Position numbers and translations under genes: made by a program
Source: a virus
DNA: 20,776 nt
Virus record (IMG/VR): IMGVR_UViG_3300001213_000016
Coordinates: 1 to 20,776 of that record
Direction: 5' to 3' (one strand)
The notes under the pieces: model-generated
What the model was told of the DNA's origin: nothing
Seen by the model: only the letters and a program-made list of their open reading frames with translations
Databases searched by the model: none
Shown: one piece after another, positions 6,291 through 15,024 of the stretch
Layout: each line of letters begins with the position of its first letter
Position numbering within the stretch: position 1 is the stretch's first letter

Positions 6291-8418
6291 GCGGCCCACT
6301 AGACTCCTCTTCTCGCTTCACCTTACCCTTTTCAAGGTCTCTGAGGGCCCTAAGCAAACCGTGTTTATCTCCGAACATTGCTTCAGTAAATGCCTTTGCT
6401 AGTTCCCTTTTTCCAGCAGGAGATCGGGCGAAATCTAATGTTTCACTCAATTTTTTACCACCCAATACGGTACCTAGTTTTCCAAGGGGGGCCCATGATC
6501 CACCACCCAAAGCACCTAAACCGTTTAAGATAACTTTAGAAAGATAATATTTAGAACCAGTTACGCCCTCCAGAGCCTTAGTCATACTACTCATGAATCT
6601 AAGGCCAGCGGTATATGATTCTCCTTTGGCAAATGATTCACCAAAATCTGGAAATTTCTTTCCGATTCCGGTCAGCGTGTCCTTTAATAATTGAGATAAC
6701 TGTATATAGGGAACTTTGAGAGTGGGGTCATCAATTTGAGATATAGATCTATTAAGCATCTTCTTAAGATCCCATATTTCTTGAGCCCCTACTTCTTTGC
6801 CCCTCACTGCGTTTTCAACCTTAATAAAAGTTTTTCGGAGGTCTGAAGTCTCCGCAGGTGTTAAAACGGTCTCAAATTTCTTGAATATATTATTAGTTTC
6901 ATTTCTTATGGGCTGAGCTGGAACGGTTATTTTATTATCAACTATAGCTTTCTGGGCAATATTGTATGCCTCAGTCTTCCCTTTCTCAGACCTTGCTCTG
7001 GCAACGGTATAGAACGCATTACCGCCCTTTTTCCAGAAATCATACCCAGCGCTAGCCACTAAACTTCCTATCAGTTCAGCCCATGGTCCTCCAATCGCAT
7101 CTTTAGCAAGTGTAGATCCAAACGCTGAAACAGCAGCTTTCTCTGCGGCAGGCAATATAGCAGTCGTACCACCACTTAATATATGTGGTGCGAATGCACC
7201 CACATTTTCAGCGAAGGTCTGAATTCCGGATTCTAACTTATTTCGAGGTTCTAAATATCCCTCAGGTAGAACCTTCTCAGCAGCACCCTTAACCCTTTGC
7301 TGGATATCATTCATGGTTGGCAATATCTGTCCACCACTCTTAGGCAGCAGAGATTCTATACTTCCAGGTATACCCAGCAGACCGGCAGCTCCTTGTGCTC
7401 CCTTGACGATACCAGATACTGCATTCCTGCCCAAAGATCCAAGTATTCCTTCATTTTGTTGTTGAGGGGCAGATCGGGATCCAGCGATCAGTTCATGCTC
7501 CGGTTGCAGCGGAGGCTGAAGTAGGGATTGCTCCTTTTCTGATCGGTTGCCTTGCGAAGGTTGCTCATTACCAGAAAGATAATCTCTAATTTTAAGTTCT
7601 AGGTTAGCTGGCTCATTTCCATTATTACTGTTAACCAAATTTTCATAAGCGCTATATCTATTCAGAATATCATCGGATGATTGATCCAATTTTTCTAGAG
7701 CTCTTTTCTGTACTCTTATGTCTTGACCAATTTCAGGCTTCGTAGCCCGTATCATACGTGTTTTATAATCTGTTGCTCGACCGGATTTTGCAACTTCGGA
7801 TAAGGCAAGACGTTCATATATCTGCGCCAAACGCTGAGTCGGCGCACTCCATAATTCTTTAGGATATTTTGAAGCGAAGTATCCAGATTGTATATCAGGA
7901 TTTTCCAATAGTTTTCGTGCCTCTGCAACATCATCTTTAATAGATTGGGCTACAGGTCTATTATCACGCAGGTCCTTAACGATAGGGGAATTTTTCTTAT
8001 CTATATACTGCTGTATCTTCCTAGATTCTTCACGCCTATCTCGTTGCTCCCTTAATGGTAATTGTGTGAACGCTCCAAATGCCCCAGATGACTTATTTGA
8101 TCCCTGGGGACCAAGTTTTCCCTCTGATCCTGATGTATTTCCCTCGGATTGAGCAGATTGCTGTTCTTGTAGAGACGCAAGAGCACCTGACTGACTTAAA
8201 GCCTTTATCAGATCTACTTGCTGATCAGGAGTATATCCAGAAAGAAACCCCGCTATGTCTTTAGGAAATCCTCCCTGCTCGAATCTTTGCTGACTTTTCT
8301 GCTGCACACCTCGAGCCATAAGTTCATTTATCTTATGCTGAGCGAGCGCTTGCAACCCAGTTCCGAAGGATGCGCCCAGTCTGCCACCTATTGATGGTAT
8401 GTCTAATATTGTGGCCAT
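6283..8418 (-). CDS. Large internal virion / DNA-ejection protein (putative)
   Basis: I use the ATG at 8418 (711 residues), which has AGGA seven bases upstream; the longer frame to 8463 lies inside the preceding gene. Residues 1-45 are a helical segment (GLQALAQHKINELMARGVQQ). A Gln/Ser/Gly-rich linker follows to about 115, then long charged helices to about 280, a disordered Gln-rich patch (285-320), hydrophobic Gly/Ala segments (323-360 and 402-462) and a helical C-terminus with a charged tail. A large, helical, membrane-active-looking protein between tail and fibre genes fits the ejected inner-core proteins of podoviruses. No lysozyme or transglycosylase motif is evident. The assignment rests on composition and position, not on a recognised domain. 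Confidence 0.65.
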   Translation of the reverse strand: MATILDIPSIGGRLGASFGTGLQALAQHKINELMARGVQQKSQQRFEQGGFPKDIAGFLSGYTPDQQVDLIKALSQSGALASLQEQQSAQSEGNTSGSEGKLGPQGSNKSSGAFGAFTQLPLREQRDRREESRKIQQYIDKKNSPIVKDLRDNRPVAQSIKDDVAEARKLLENPDIQSGYFASKYPKELWSAPTQRLAQIYERLALSEVAKSGRATDYKTRMIRATKPEIGQDIRVQKRALEKLDQSSDDILNRYSAYENLVNSNNGNEPANLELKIRDYLSGNEQPSQGNRSEKEQSLLQPPLQPEHELIAGSRSAPQQQNEGILGSLGRNAVSGIVKGAQGAAGLLGIPGSIESLLPKSGGQILPTMNDIQQRVKGAAEKVLPEGYLEPRNKLESGIQTFAENVGAFAPHILSGGTTAILPAAEKAAVSAFGSTLAKDAIGGPWAELIGSLVASAGYDFWKKGGNAFYTVARARSEKGKTEAYNIAQKAIVDNKITVPAQPIRNETNNIFKKFETVLTPAETSDLRKTFIKVENAVRGKEVGAQEIWDLKKMLNRSISQIDDPTLKVPYIQLSQLLKDTLTGIGKKFPDFGESFAKGESYTAGLRFMSSMTKALEGVTGSKYYLSKVILNGLGALGGGSWAPLGKLGTVLGGKKLSETLDFARSPAGKRELAKAFTEAMFGDKHGLLRALRDLEKGKVKREEESSGPLI

Positions 8419-8419
8419 A

Positions 8420-9325
8420 TCAATATCCTTTCGATAAATATTCGATGATTGCCTGCAGTTCATTACCGCTTCCGCTCATCCTTGGAGCACCCTGTGGGGA
8501 CATGGCTCCATATTCCTGCTGGGTGAACGGATTAACTGTCTGAGGCAATGGATTTCCGCCAAACTTATAACCCGTAGGTAGCAGCTCCTGGCTGGCTGAC
8601 CATGGCTCCTGAGAGCCCCTTGATTTGTTTTGGTCTAGGTAATCCATAAACAACTGAATCCACTGAGGACCATACTGGGCAACAGCATTGGCAGTATTTT
8701 CAGCAAATGAAGGCTGTTCCTTCTTATATATGTTCTCACCCTGGTTACCCAGATTGGATAAGAGGGCGTATAGTCCATACTGTTGAGCCGCAAGATCCTG
8801 ATCTAATTGAGCCCCGGCTCCCAGAGCTTGACCCTGAAACGCTGGAGATGATAATAAATTGGGAGTATTGGTCAAAGAAGAAAATCTATTGGCCAGCGAA
8901 GGAACTGTTTCTGTTTGGAATCTTCTCTGGGCCTGCTTTGCTATAGGATTAAGACCGCCCTCGCCGCTGATTATGCCCTGGGCTAGTTTAAGATTTAGAT
9001 CCTGAAGCGCCTGTTGCTGAGGCGTCAGATTAGGAATGGATTGCCCGGGAGTTCTATCAAATATGCCGCCGAAAGGGCTGGATTGTTGGGTCTGCCCGGG
9101 TGTACCATTATTTCTTGAAGGATATGGTACTGGATTATTTTTTGATCCTACAGGACCAGGATTCTCTTTGTGTTTGTTGCCACCAAACCAATCATAGAGA
9201 AGGCCGCCTATGGTCCCCACTCCTGTCCCTATTGCCGTTCCAACTCCAGGTATAAAAGACCCTACGGATCCTCCGTAATTTGCACCTTTAACTGCCGACC
9301 TAAGGGCTCTTCCTGCATCTGCCAT
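8420..9325 (-). CDS. Internal virion / ejection protein (putative)
   Basis: This 301-residue protein has an AGGA ribosome binding site and its TGA stop ends just before the next gene's ATG. Residues 15-50 (GANYGGSVGSFIPGVGTAIG, then TGVGTIGGLLYDWFGG) form a Gly-rich hydrophobic segment with repeated GxxxG spacing that could insert into membranes. Residues 55-95 are a Pro/Gly/Asn/Gln linker. Residues 100-215 are helical and rich in Ala, Gln and Leu, and the C-terminus is disordered. This layout, next to a large partner of similar type, matches small ejection proteins of short-tailed phages that form a trans-envelope conduit. No sequence family is recognised with certainty. Confidence 0.6.
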   Translation of the reverse strand: MADAGRALRSAVKGANYGGSVGSFIPGVGTAIGTGVGTIGGLLYDWFGGNKHKENPGPVGSKNNPVPYPSRNNGTPGQTQQSSPFGGIFDRTPGQSIPNLTPQQQALQDLNLKLAQGIISGEGGLNPIAKQAQRRFQTETVPSLANRFSSLTNTPNLLSSPAFQGQALGAGAQLDQDLAAQQYGLYALLSNLGNQGENIYKKEQPSFAENTANAVAQYGPQWIQLFMDYLDQNKSRGSQEPWSASQELLPTGYKFGGNPLPQTVNPFTQQEYGAMSPQGAPRMSGSGNELQAIIEYLSKGY

Positions 9326-9332
9326 ATCAATC

Positions 9333-9875
9333 CTAATTTTTAAGATATTCGAGTATCACATATGTGACATTAAAGTTAGTTCTATCAGATACCGTAGTAA
9401 TAGCCACGTCGGTCGGAGTTATACGGATTTGTATATTATCAGTACCCGCAGCATCAGCATAAGGTATGGGTATATAGGCTAGCGTAGTGGTGTCACTTGC
9501 CGTGGCATATATGCGAGTAAAGGTTACTGCAAGATTGGTTGATATATTATGTGGCACCAGCTTAGTCGCTGTATTTGGGAGAGCTCCAAAGTTAATCACC
9601 ATTCTAAACACTTGGCGCTGGGTGGGCTGCTGAGATGTCTGCGAGCTCAGCGCTGGATTACTAAAGAATGTCTGACCATTCACAAACTCTTGGTTTTGAT
9701 AGATACCCGTGTCTTTAACATTCAGCACCAAAGCCATGAGATTAAGGTTCTGATACATACGAACCAAGAGCTCTTTAAACTCTGGAGAACTTACATCCGT
9801 CTCATTAATTTGAGATATAACGTCGTATACACTGGTCGTTGGAACATAAGCACCAAATTGTGTTGCGTCGGCCAT
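9333..9875 (-). CDS. Beta-rich tail/neck structural protein
   Basis: This is a 180-residue protein whose ATG overlaps the stop of the 808-residue gene (TAATG), indicating translational coupling. Residues 10-60 are helical (VYDVISQINETDVSSPEFKE, then LLVRMYQNLNLMALVLN). The rest is beta-rich, with the pattern FRMVINFGALPNTATKLVPH and an end TNFNVTYVILEYLKN. I recall similar unnamed proteins downstream of nozzle genes in environmental podovirus-like phages. Coupling to the nozzle-like gene suggests a partner at the tail tip, a neck collar or a fibre socket. Its exact role cannot be read from the sequence. Confidence 0.65.
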   Translation of the reverse strand: MADATQFGAYVPTTSVYDVISQINETDVSSPEFKELLVRMYQNLNLMALVLNVKDTGIYQNQEFVNGQTFFSNPALSSQTSQQPTQRQVFRMVINFGALPNTATKLVPHNISTNLAVTFTRIYATASDTTTLAYIPIPYADAAGTDNIQIRITPTDVAITTVSDRTNFNVTYVILEYLKN

Positions 9876-12301
9876 TACATCATCCTAGAGGTTGTTGGCT
9901 GTGTGTAGAAAACGAGCGCCTCGAGTTCAAAGTCTGACATTGATATGGAAGGCACTACCATTTGATTAGTAGTCATATATAGATACAGCTGGATACAATT
10001 TCCCGAACTTTGGAAATATATCGGGTGCCATAGCCTATCCTGGAACTGTTCAAGCGGATAATATACGGGGCTATACGGCTTGGTTTCCAATACCGAGTTA
10101 CCCATTATAGAAGCAGTTGCAAGGCCGCCCTGTATCATAGATACGGAGCTGTCTGAAGGATAATAATCGACCGTTATTTCTCCACCAGTTATCACATATT
10201 CATCGTTTATGAGCTGAATCGAACCCGTTTTTTGTACCGCAAAGTCTACCTTATGCAGAAATACATTCCGGTCAGACTTCATGTAGGGATTAATCTGCTT
10301 GGTGGCTATCTGTATGTTGGATACGCGGGCCGCGGTTCCGCCTCCGGTATACTCTCCATCGGTCAATATAAGTCCATACCGAGTGGGATTAGTATCAATA
10401 CGTATGGTATTTACATCTACAAATTCCACAGGAAATATAGATCCATTCAGGACGGTCTCAGTAAATACATCACCCGTCACATTCTCGATGAATATAAAGT
10501 CAGAATTTTCGGTAAATCCTTCAGAGTTGTCTGCTGAAAAGTTATGATTCTTAATGGTAAGAAGCAACTTCCCATTGCCATTCACCCACGGGTTGGTCGG
10601 AGTTACACTATCGTTCGTTATATTACTGATCTGCAAAGACGGCGCATTGCGAGATATATCCGATGATATTCTCAAGACAAATCCCACTTGGTTTCCTGCA
10701 AGTATCTGGCGCTGATTAGCCGCTATGATATTAGAAGTCCACGAGCCACTGAAGTTTGCCCAGGTTGAGTTAGTGGTAGCCCAAGTTAGATCCACTTGCT
10801 GCTCAAAATACCCAAAGGTCGTGAAGCAATCATCAAAGAGAGCCCATGAACCATTCTTGTAGTTATAGATCAAGAGTTGGTTGGGATATGTCTGAGTAGC
10901 AGTTGATGTTGTCTCAACAAAAGTCCAAAATGCTAGCTCGTTGTAGTAGTCGCGAATACCCGCAGTGCGTATCGTGGCATTATTTTTGGTCTCAAAGCTA
11001 TCAAAGACTTCATTAGGTATCTTATCATCAATACGAACGACGTTTGATCCATTGCACGAATGTATTCCGGTGTTGCCAACGGTAAGGACTTGCTTATCAA
11101 AGGGCACTGTGCTGAACGTGGATTGCGATCCCAGCTCGGTATTGATCTTCTGAAAGGCAAAAGGTGTTACTTGGTTACCCGTAAAAACGAGCTCCCAGGT
11201 AGATCTTTCAAAGTAGACTATCAGGCGATCTTTTATAAACTCAGCGCTTATGATTTGCTCATCGGTGGCCGCATCAATTGCCGTTCCGCCCGCTCCAGGA
11301 TTACCCAACGAATCTAATTGATTCCATTCATACCATGCATTGACAGCGAAAGGATTTCCGTACCATGACCAACGAGCTCGACCGGGATAAGCGGTATTTA
11401 CGCCCGCCCCACCGCTATTATCATTCTCGATGGTATTAAGAAGAACTAATCTATTCTTAAATGGCACTATTATTCGAGCGGTCTTTACGTATGCCCCCGT
11501 GTGGACGGCGCCACCGGCAGGCCTGAAGTAAAATGCATTAGCGCCACTTGCAGCAACCCATGTAGATCCATCAACAGTATACCAAATAGGGTCATCGGTA
11601 GCTGCAGGAGTCGGAACTGTCGCATTAAAGTTTGTAGTGAATAGTACTACAGATCCAGGATCTGCCTGCCAATTGGTAGACCAGAAAAAGTTAGTGTCAG
11701 TTCCGTGCCAAACGGCGGTACCCGATCTATTCCACCCGCTTGCCGGCGTATAGAGGTATACGAACTTAGTATCAAATGCATAGGTTGGGTGGTTGTTGAT
11801 AGCACCGGTCTCATATTGGGTTATGCCCATCACTGGCAAACCGGGATACCAGTACACGGTAGTGAGAGCTATCGCTATATCACTACCGCTAACTTGTAGT
11901 TGGTACACATTAGGAGGCGTTGACAAAAGTCTGAGCGTCCCCACGGTAGTTGTATTGCTTAGTGTAGGAAGATCCCCCCCAGCGCCCACTACTGTTGGAA
12001 CCTGATAGACAGTTAAAATAGTAGCCCCTATGGAAAACATAGCTCCAATTTCCAGTACATTCCCCGGAAGGGTAGTGAATGCCAAGTCTCCCGAGGCATC
12101 CGTAGTGCCAATATTTACCCGAAGTCTACTGGTAAGTACGTTGGACCCCATGACCAATGACCCGAAACGCTTCCTAACTCTTCCCCTGAATACATAAGCG
12201 TTCTGAAGTTCGGTGAACGCATCATCCAATACGAGGAAGGGTTTTAAATCTGTTTGCAATCCGGTATTAAATGGTGCGATTAGAAAGCGATCAAATGCCA
12301 T
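9875..12301 (-). CDS. Large tail nozzle / tail-tubular-B-like protein
   Basis: At 808 residues this is the largest gene in the window, with an AGGA ribosome binding site. It begins MAFDRFLIAPFNTGLQTDLK and continues with FxxLxNAYVFRGRVRKRFGS, a start typical of large beta-propeller-like tail proteins in podovirus-like phages. Residues 345-500 contain the characteristic run DRLIVYFERSTWELVFTGN, then TELGSQSTFSTVPFDKQVL, GNTGIHSCNG and YNYKNGSWALFDDCFTTFGY. These repeated strand-turn units resemble T7 gp12 (tail tubular protein B) and P22 gp10. In those phages the protein forms the nozzle below the adaptor and closes or guides the DNA channel. Which of the two it is closer to is not clear. Order adaptor, fibre, nozzle, ejection proteins supports the call. 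Confidence 0.7.
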   Translation of the reverse strand: MAFDRFLIAPFNTGLQTDLKPFLVLDDAFTELQNAYVFRGRVRKRFGSLVMGSNVLTSRLRVNIGTTDASGDLAFTTLPGNVLEIGAMFSIGATILTVYQVPTVVGAGGDLPTLSNTTTVGTLRLLSTPPNVYQLQVSGSDIAIALTTVYWYPGLPVMGITQYETGAINNHPTYAFDTKFVYLYTPASGWNRSGTAVWHGTDTNFFWSTNWQADPGSVVLFTTNFNATVPTPAATDDPIWYTVDGSTWVAASGANAFYFRPAGGAVHTGAYVKTARIIVPFKNRLVLLNTIENDNSGGAGVNTAYPGRARWSWYGNPFAVNAWYEWNQLDSLGNPGAGGTAIDAATDEQIISAEFIKDRLIVYFERSTWELVFTGNQVTPFAFQKINTELGSQSTFSTVPFDKQVLTVGNTGIHSCNGSNVVRIDDKIPNEVFDSFETKNNATIRTAGIRDYYNELAFWTFVETTSTATQTYPNQLLIYNYKNGSWALFDDCFTTFGYFEQQVDLTWATTNSTWANFSGSWTSNIIAANQRQILAGNQVGFVLRISSDISRNAPSLQISNITNDSVTPTNPWVNGNGKLLLTIKNHNFSADNSEGFTENSDFIFIENVTGDVFTETVLNGSIFPVEFVDVNTIRIDTNPTRYGLILTDGEYTGGGTAARVSNIQIATKQINPYMKSDRNVFLHKVDFAVQKTGSIQLINDEYVITGGEITVDYYPSDSSVSMIQGGLATASIMGNSVLETKPYSPVYYPLEQFQDRLWHPIYFQSSGNCIQLYLYMTTNQMVVPSISMSDFELEALVFYTQPTTSRMM

Positions 12302-12310
12302 TTGTGATTC

Positions 12311-12967
12311 CTAGTAAGCCGTTGGGATGCCGATGGCCTGCCAAAAGAACTGAGTGAAGCTTGTACTTGATGCTGCTGATGTTCTTCGCGATTGATACAC
12401 GGTAAAGTTTTGTCCGGCCGTTAATACCGCCTGGGCATTGTACGAGGAGTTTGGGTCTGCGGATCCCAGTGCAATAGGCGTAAGCATCAGATTGAATATA
12501 CGGGAGAACTGAGGGAACCCAACCGGAAGAGTAATCACATATGATCCTGCTGCGGTATTTCCCGTATCAGCCTTACCCCACATAATCAATAAACCTGAAG
12601 GAGTATAAGTCCATCCATTTGAGTTATTGGCGGGAGTTGAAGTTGAGCTTAGTATGGATCCCGTCATGGGAACTTGTACGACAGTTGCTTGATTAGTCTT
12701 ATTGACGTACAGCTCATTCTGACCGCTTAATGTATCCGAAGCCGAATAGAGGCCTATATTTCCTGCAGGAAATAGGGCTGCCGGGGGAGGAGTTGCCCCC
12801 TGAGGCGGCAGATATACCCAGTTAAATCCGGAATTAGCATTTAAGCTAGAGCTGGAAGCGTTAGTATTGCCGGCTATAGCGCCCAATATCGTAAAGTTGT
12901 TAAGTATCTGTCCCTGAGATACCGATATATCGTCAGTCGGCTGAGGTATATTTGGGATAAATGGCAT
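12311..12967 (-). CDS. Tail-fibre/receptor-binding protein with gp53-like C-terminus
   Basis: This 218-residue protein has AGGA seven bases before its ATG. The N-terminal 50 residues (MPFIPNIPQPTDDISVSQGQ, then ILNNFTILGAIAGN) look like a virion-attachment segment. A Ser/Asn/Gly-rich middle follows. The C-terminal 110 residues carry NGWTYTPSGLLIMWGKA, then YVITLPVGFPQFSRIFNLML and FTQFFWQAIG. The pattern G-G/S-LLIxWG, ITLPVxFP and a final FFWQAIG is that of gp53-like/gp37-type tail-fibre tips. It probably sits on the tail near the adaptor or nozzle, coded separately from the main fibre cluster at the left. Receptor unknown. Confidence 0.7.
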   Translation of the reverse strand: MPFIPNIPQPTDDISVSQGQILNNFTILGAIAGNTNASSSSLNANSGFNWVYLPPQGATPPPAALFPAGNIGLYSASDTLSGQNELYVNKTNQATVVQVPMTGSILSSTSTPANNSNGWTYTPSGLLIMWGKADTGNTAAGSYVITLPVGFPQFSRIFNLMLTPIALGSADPNSSYNAQAVLTAGQNFTVYQSRRTSAASSTSFTQFFWQAIGIPTAY

Positions 12968-12968
12968 A

Positions 12969-13109
12969 TTATTGTCCTATATTTCTATTATCCATGTATA
13001 TATAGATAGCTATTGCTATAGCGACTACCAATAAACCACCCAATAAAACTAACGTTGTTGTATCCAATCCAGTTGCCATAGTAGTTGGTGCACTTGGTGA
13101 AATTTTCAT
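12969..13109 (-). CDS. 46-residue single-pass membrane protein
   Basis: A short minus-strand gene begins at the ATG at 13109, which overlaps the adaptor's stop (TAATG), with GGAGGT eight bases upstream. It encodes MKISPSAPTTMATGLDTTTL followed by VLLGGLLVVAIAIAIYIYMD and NRNIGQ. Residues 19-38 form one clear transmembrane helix with a small C-terminal tail. It stops one base before the next gene. A longer overlapping frame in the same interval lacks such features and is a shadow. Tiny one-helix proteins in late operons can be holins, spanin-like parts or virion membrane factors. No lysis cassette is seen nearby, so a role in DNA delivery or the tail is equally possible. Confidence 0.75.
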   Translation of the reverse strand: MKISPSAPTTMATGLDTTTLVLLGGLLVVAIAIAIYIYMDNRNIGQ

Positions 13110-14176
13110 TAAAATAAACCTCCGCCCCATCCCCAGCCGTTATAACCCATGCCGAGCGCGGTCTGATCTGTGTAGATAGTCGCCGTTCGATCATTGGTGT
13201 ACTGAACAATGGTTCTTCTTTGTATTAAATTTTCTTGTTTCTTAAACTCGGGCATGATCAGCTGAACACTATCCATGTCCATACGATCTTCAAATACTTT
13301 CTTTGCTGCTCCATAAGCAAAATATTGCCACCATTCTTCCAACTGCGGACTTTGGCTAGATGAAAGTAATTGAGTTGGCCTCTGGTACACTTCCATCTGA
13401 ACGCGATAAGGCTGGTCTGGAACCGGACGCAGGATAAACTTTCCATCATAAAAACACATAGCCACAGGACGGGTTGGCGCCTGGAATACCACCTGGCTAT
13501 TTATGAGGACCCCTACTGCAGGAGCCGTAGGGAATGTCACCGTAAATGCGCCGGTAACATAGTTTATGTAGTTAATAGGATCTTGTATGGTGGTCGAAGT
13601 GGGAGCCCCGCCAGGAACATACAAGTTTCCAATGAGAGGACTGATCGGATAATCGATCATAGCCAATCCGTTACCCGCAGTATCTACCGAACTAAATAAC
13701 ACTTCGTTGCGAAGTATACAGGTCAGCTGAGTGCTATTAGGCGGTACCACTGTCTGACTAGTATTAACTACCCCGCTAAATTGGGTGTTAATACCATTAC
13801 CTATGCCAGGAATGCTCGAAATACTGTTGATCTTAGGATATATATTAAAGAACTCTTGACGGGATTGCGTATAAAAAGACTGGAATCCTGCTATATAAAT
13901 AGGCGGATGAACCGTAAGATACTGCTGTACAAATTGATACAGTGGACTCGTAGGATCCGTCGAAGATTCGTAAACATCAACAAATGGCTCTGTATAAAAG
14001 GTAAATGTTGTTCTTAGATTAAATAATCGTAAGTGTTCCGGTACGTCGTATGCGATGAACGTATTAATATACTGATCCAACTGATCAGTAGTGAGTTGCG
14101 CTTCAGACGGACTACGAGTTAATCGACGAACTTTCTGCTCTATCGTAGCCAGTGTATTGGTTGCCGGAACTGCCAT
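13109..14176 (-). CDS. Head-tail adaptor / tail-tubular-A-like protein (putative)
   Basis: This is a 355-residue protein with a GAGGG ribosome binding site. Residues 8-60 hold TLATIEQKVRRLTRSPSEAQ, then LTTDQLDQYINTF and DVPEHLRLFNLRTTFTF, a helical opening typical of podovirus adaptor proteins that sit under the portal (compare T7 gp11 and P22 gp4). The middle is beta-rich. About residues 275-330 return to helices (LEEWWQYFAYGAAKKVFEDR, then MDMDSVQLIMPEFKKQENLI), and the tail is Gly/Trp/Asn-rich. It lies between capsid-associated genes and the nozzle-like gene, the usual adaptor place. The family assignment is by pattern and synteny; no decisive motif exists. Confidence 0.7.
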   Translation of the reverse strand: MAVPATNTLATIEQKVRRLTRSPSEAQLTTDQLDQYINTFIAYDVPEHLRLFNLRTTFTFYTEPFVDVYESSTDPTSPLYQFVQQYLTVHPPIYIAGFQSFYTQSRQEFFNIYPKINSISSIPGIGNGINTQFSGVVNTSQTVVPPNSTQLTCILRNEVLFSSVDTAGNGLAMIDYPISPLIGNLYVPGGAPTSTTIQDPINYINYVTGAFTVTFPTAPAVGVLINSQVVFQAPTRPVAMCFYDGKFILRPVPDQPYRVQMEVYQRPTQLLSSSQSPQLEEWWQYFAYGAAKKVFEDRMDMDSVQLIMPEFKKQENLIQRRTIVQYTNDRTATIYTDQTALGMGYNGWGWGGGLF

Positions 14177-14185
14177 AGGTTGCCC

Positions 14186-14554
14186 TCAGTATGGTAATAC
14201 GTTATTGGTGGCCGCCTTAAGCGTGTCATTATCCTCGCCGATAGGTATCACCTGGGCATTATTATAGTCTAAGGGGAACGATGAAGGTAAAATAAAAACA
14301 TCAAAAAATGTTGTATCAATGTCCACCGAAAAAGTCGTATTAGTTAAAACAATAATACTTCCCGTTAATTGATTTGCCTGTGTCATACCAAAACCCAGAG
14401 GGACCATTAATCGCACAATAGTCCCATCCAGGTATTGGTGATTTATGGTTGTTGTCACTACCGCCGGAAATCCGTTAGTGATATTGGATATAATACGCAT
14501 TGCCGGTTGATATACCGGAAACGGATAGGAATAACTCGGCGTGTAGGGACACAT
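14186..14554 (-). CDS. Stand-alone E1-FCCH-like domain protein
   Basis: This 122-residue protein has AGGT before the ATG. Residues 19-118 align by eye with residues 213-320 of the 398-residue protein at 15025-16221: I-x-NIT at the start, V-x-T-[TS]-[IV]-x-H, a [GM]MxQ-x-NQL/GMIQLN motif, F-[ST]-[VI]-[DN]IDTT, PSSFP and P-[IV]-GED near the end. This pattern (ITxI, then HGxxxGxxVxF, GMxxLN, TFxxxID) is the one that phage proteins labelled 'ubiquitin-activating E1 FCCH domain-containing' carry; it is a small beta-barrel fold and does not imply ubiquitin chemistry. Its likely role is structural, on the capsid or neck. It sits 9 bases before the adaptor gene. Confidence 0.7.
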   Translation of the reverse strand: MCPYTPSYSYPFPVYQPAMRIISNITNGFPAVVTTTINHQYLDGTIVRLMVPLGFGMTQANQLTGSIIVLTNTTFSVDIDTTFFDVFILPSSFPLDYNNAQVIPIGEDNDTLKAATNNVLPY

Positions 14555-14561
14555 AACAAAC

Positions 14562-14969
14562 CTATAGATGTTGAACGTTTATTATAGACTTACCCGGTTG
14601 TGGCAAATCTGCAATATCTATAAATTCTAGACTCTGAAATCCCGTACGATGAACCTTCTCATTAACGCGCATTGAAGGTTTGCCGTGCTCATCCGTCATG
14701 TATCCATGTATAGGATAATTACAGTTACCGTTCAAATGCTTGGCAACACCCAAAGGCAACGAATATTGATGGCCATCTAATAGATCATAACGCTCTACCG
14801 GATCACCTTTATATTTATGAAATACAAATGACATGCATCCGCCGGGTACTTCGTAATAGTGGAATATTCCGCGAACAATTTCACGGTCCTGGGCTCTTTG
14901 GTACTCCAGACCCTTAGGTTTTACAGATTTCTCTTTAACAGGAGCAGTATCTTTTATATCCATTTCCAT
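14562..14969 (-). CDS. Conserved unknown protein of capsid-tail region
   Basis: I choose the ATG at 14969 (135 residues): AGGA lies five bases upstream, whereas the longer frame would start inside the terminator-like hairpin at 14987-15013. The first 30 residues are charged and Lys-rich (MEMDIKDTAPVKEKSVKPKG). The rest (IVRGIFHYYEVPGGCMSFVF, then YDLLDGHQYSLPLGVAKHLN) looks like a compact beta domain of the kind often seen just after capsid genes. No catalytic motif is apparent. It may be a head-completion or decoration protein, but I cannot name a family. Confidence 0.65.
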   Translation of the reverse strand: MEMDIKDTAPVKEKSVKPKGLEYQRAQDREIVRGIFHYYEVPGGCMSFVFHKYKGDPVERYDLLDGHQYSLPLGVAKHLNGNCNYPIHGYMTDEHGKPSMRVNEKVHRTGFQSLEFIDIADLPQPGKSIINVQHL

Positions 14970-14980
14970 ATTAATCCTTT

Positions 14981-15013
14981 TTAAAAGGGTGGACCCCCTA
15001 GAAAGATCCACCC
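14981..15013 (-). terminator. Rho-independent terminator or attenuator after capsid-associated gene
   Basis: On the minus strand GGGTGGA (15013-15007) and TCCACCC (14993-14987) form a 7-bp stem with a 13-base loop, followed by TTTT (14986-14983). It lies 12 bases after the stop of the 398-residue gene. The U-tract is short, so read-through into the adaptor and tail genes is likely. This would lower tail-gene expression relative to capsid genes. Confidence 0.55.
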
Positions 15014-15024
15014 GGTCATACCTG

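Noticed and set aside
12988-13209. A 73-residue minus-strand frame overlapping the end of the adaptor gene
   Set aside because: It lies in another frame across the adaptor's 3' end and the true 46-residue membrane-protein gene, which has a far better ribosome binding site and a clear transmembrane helix.
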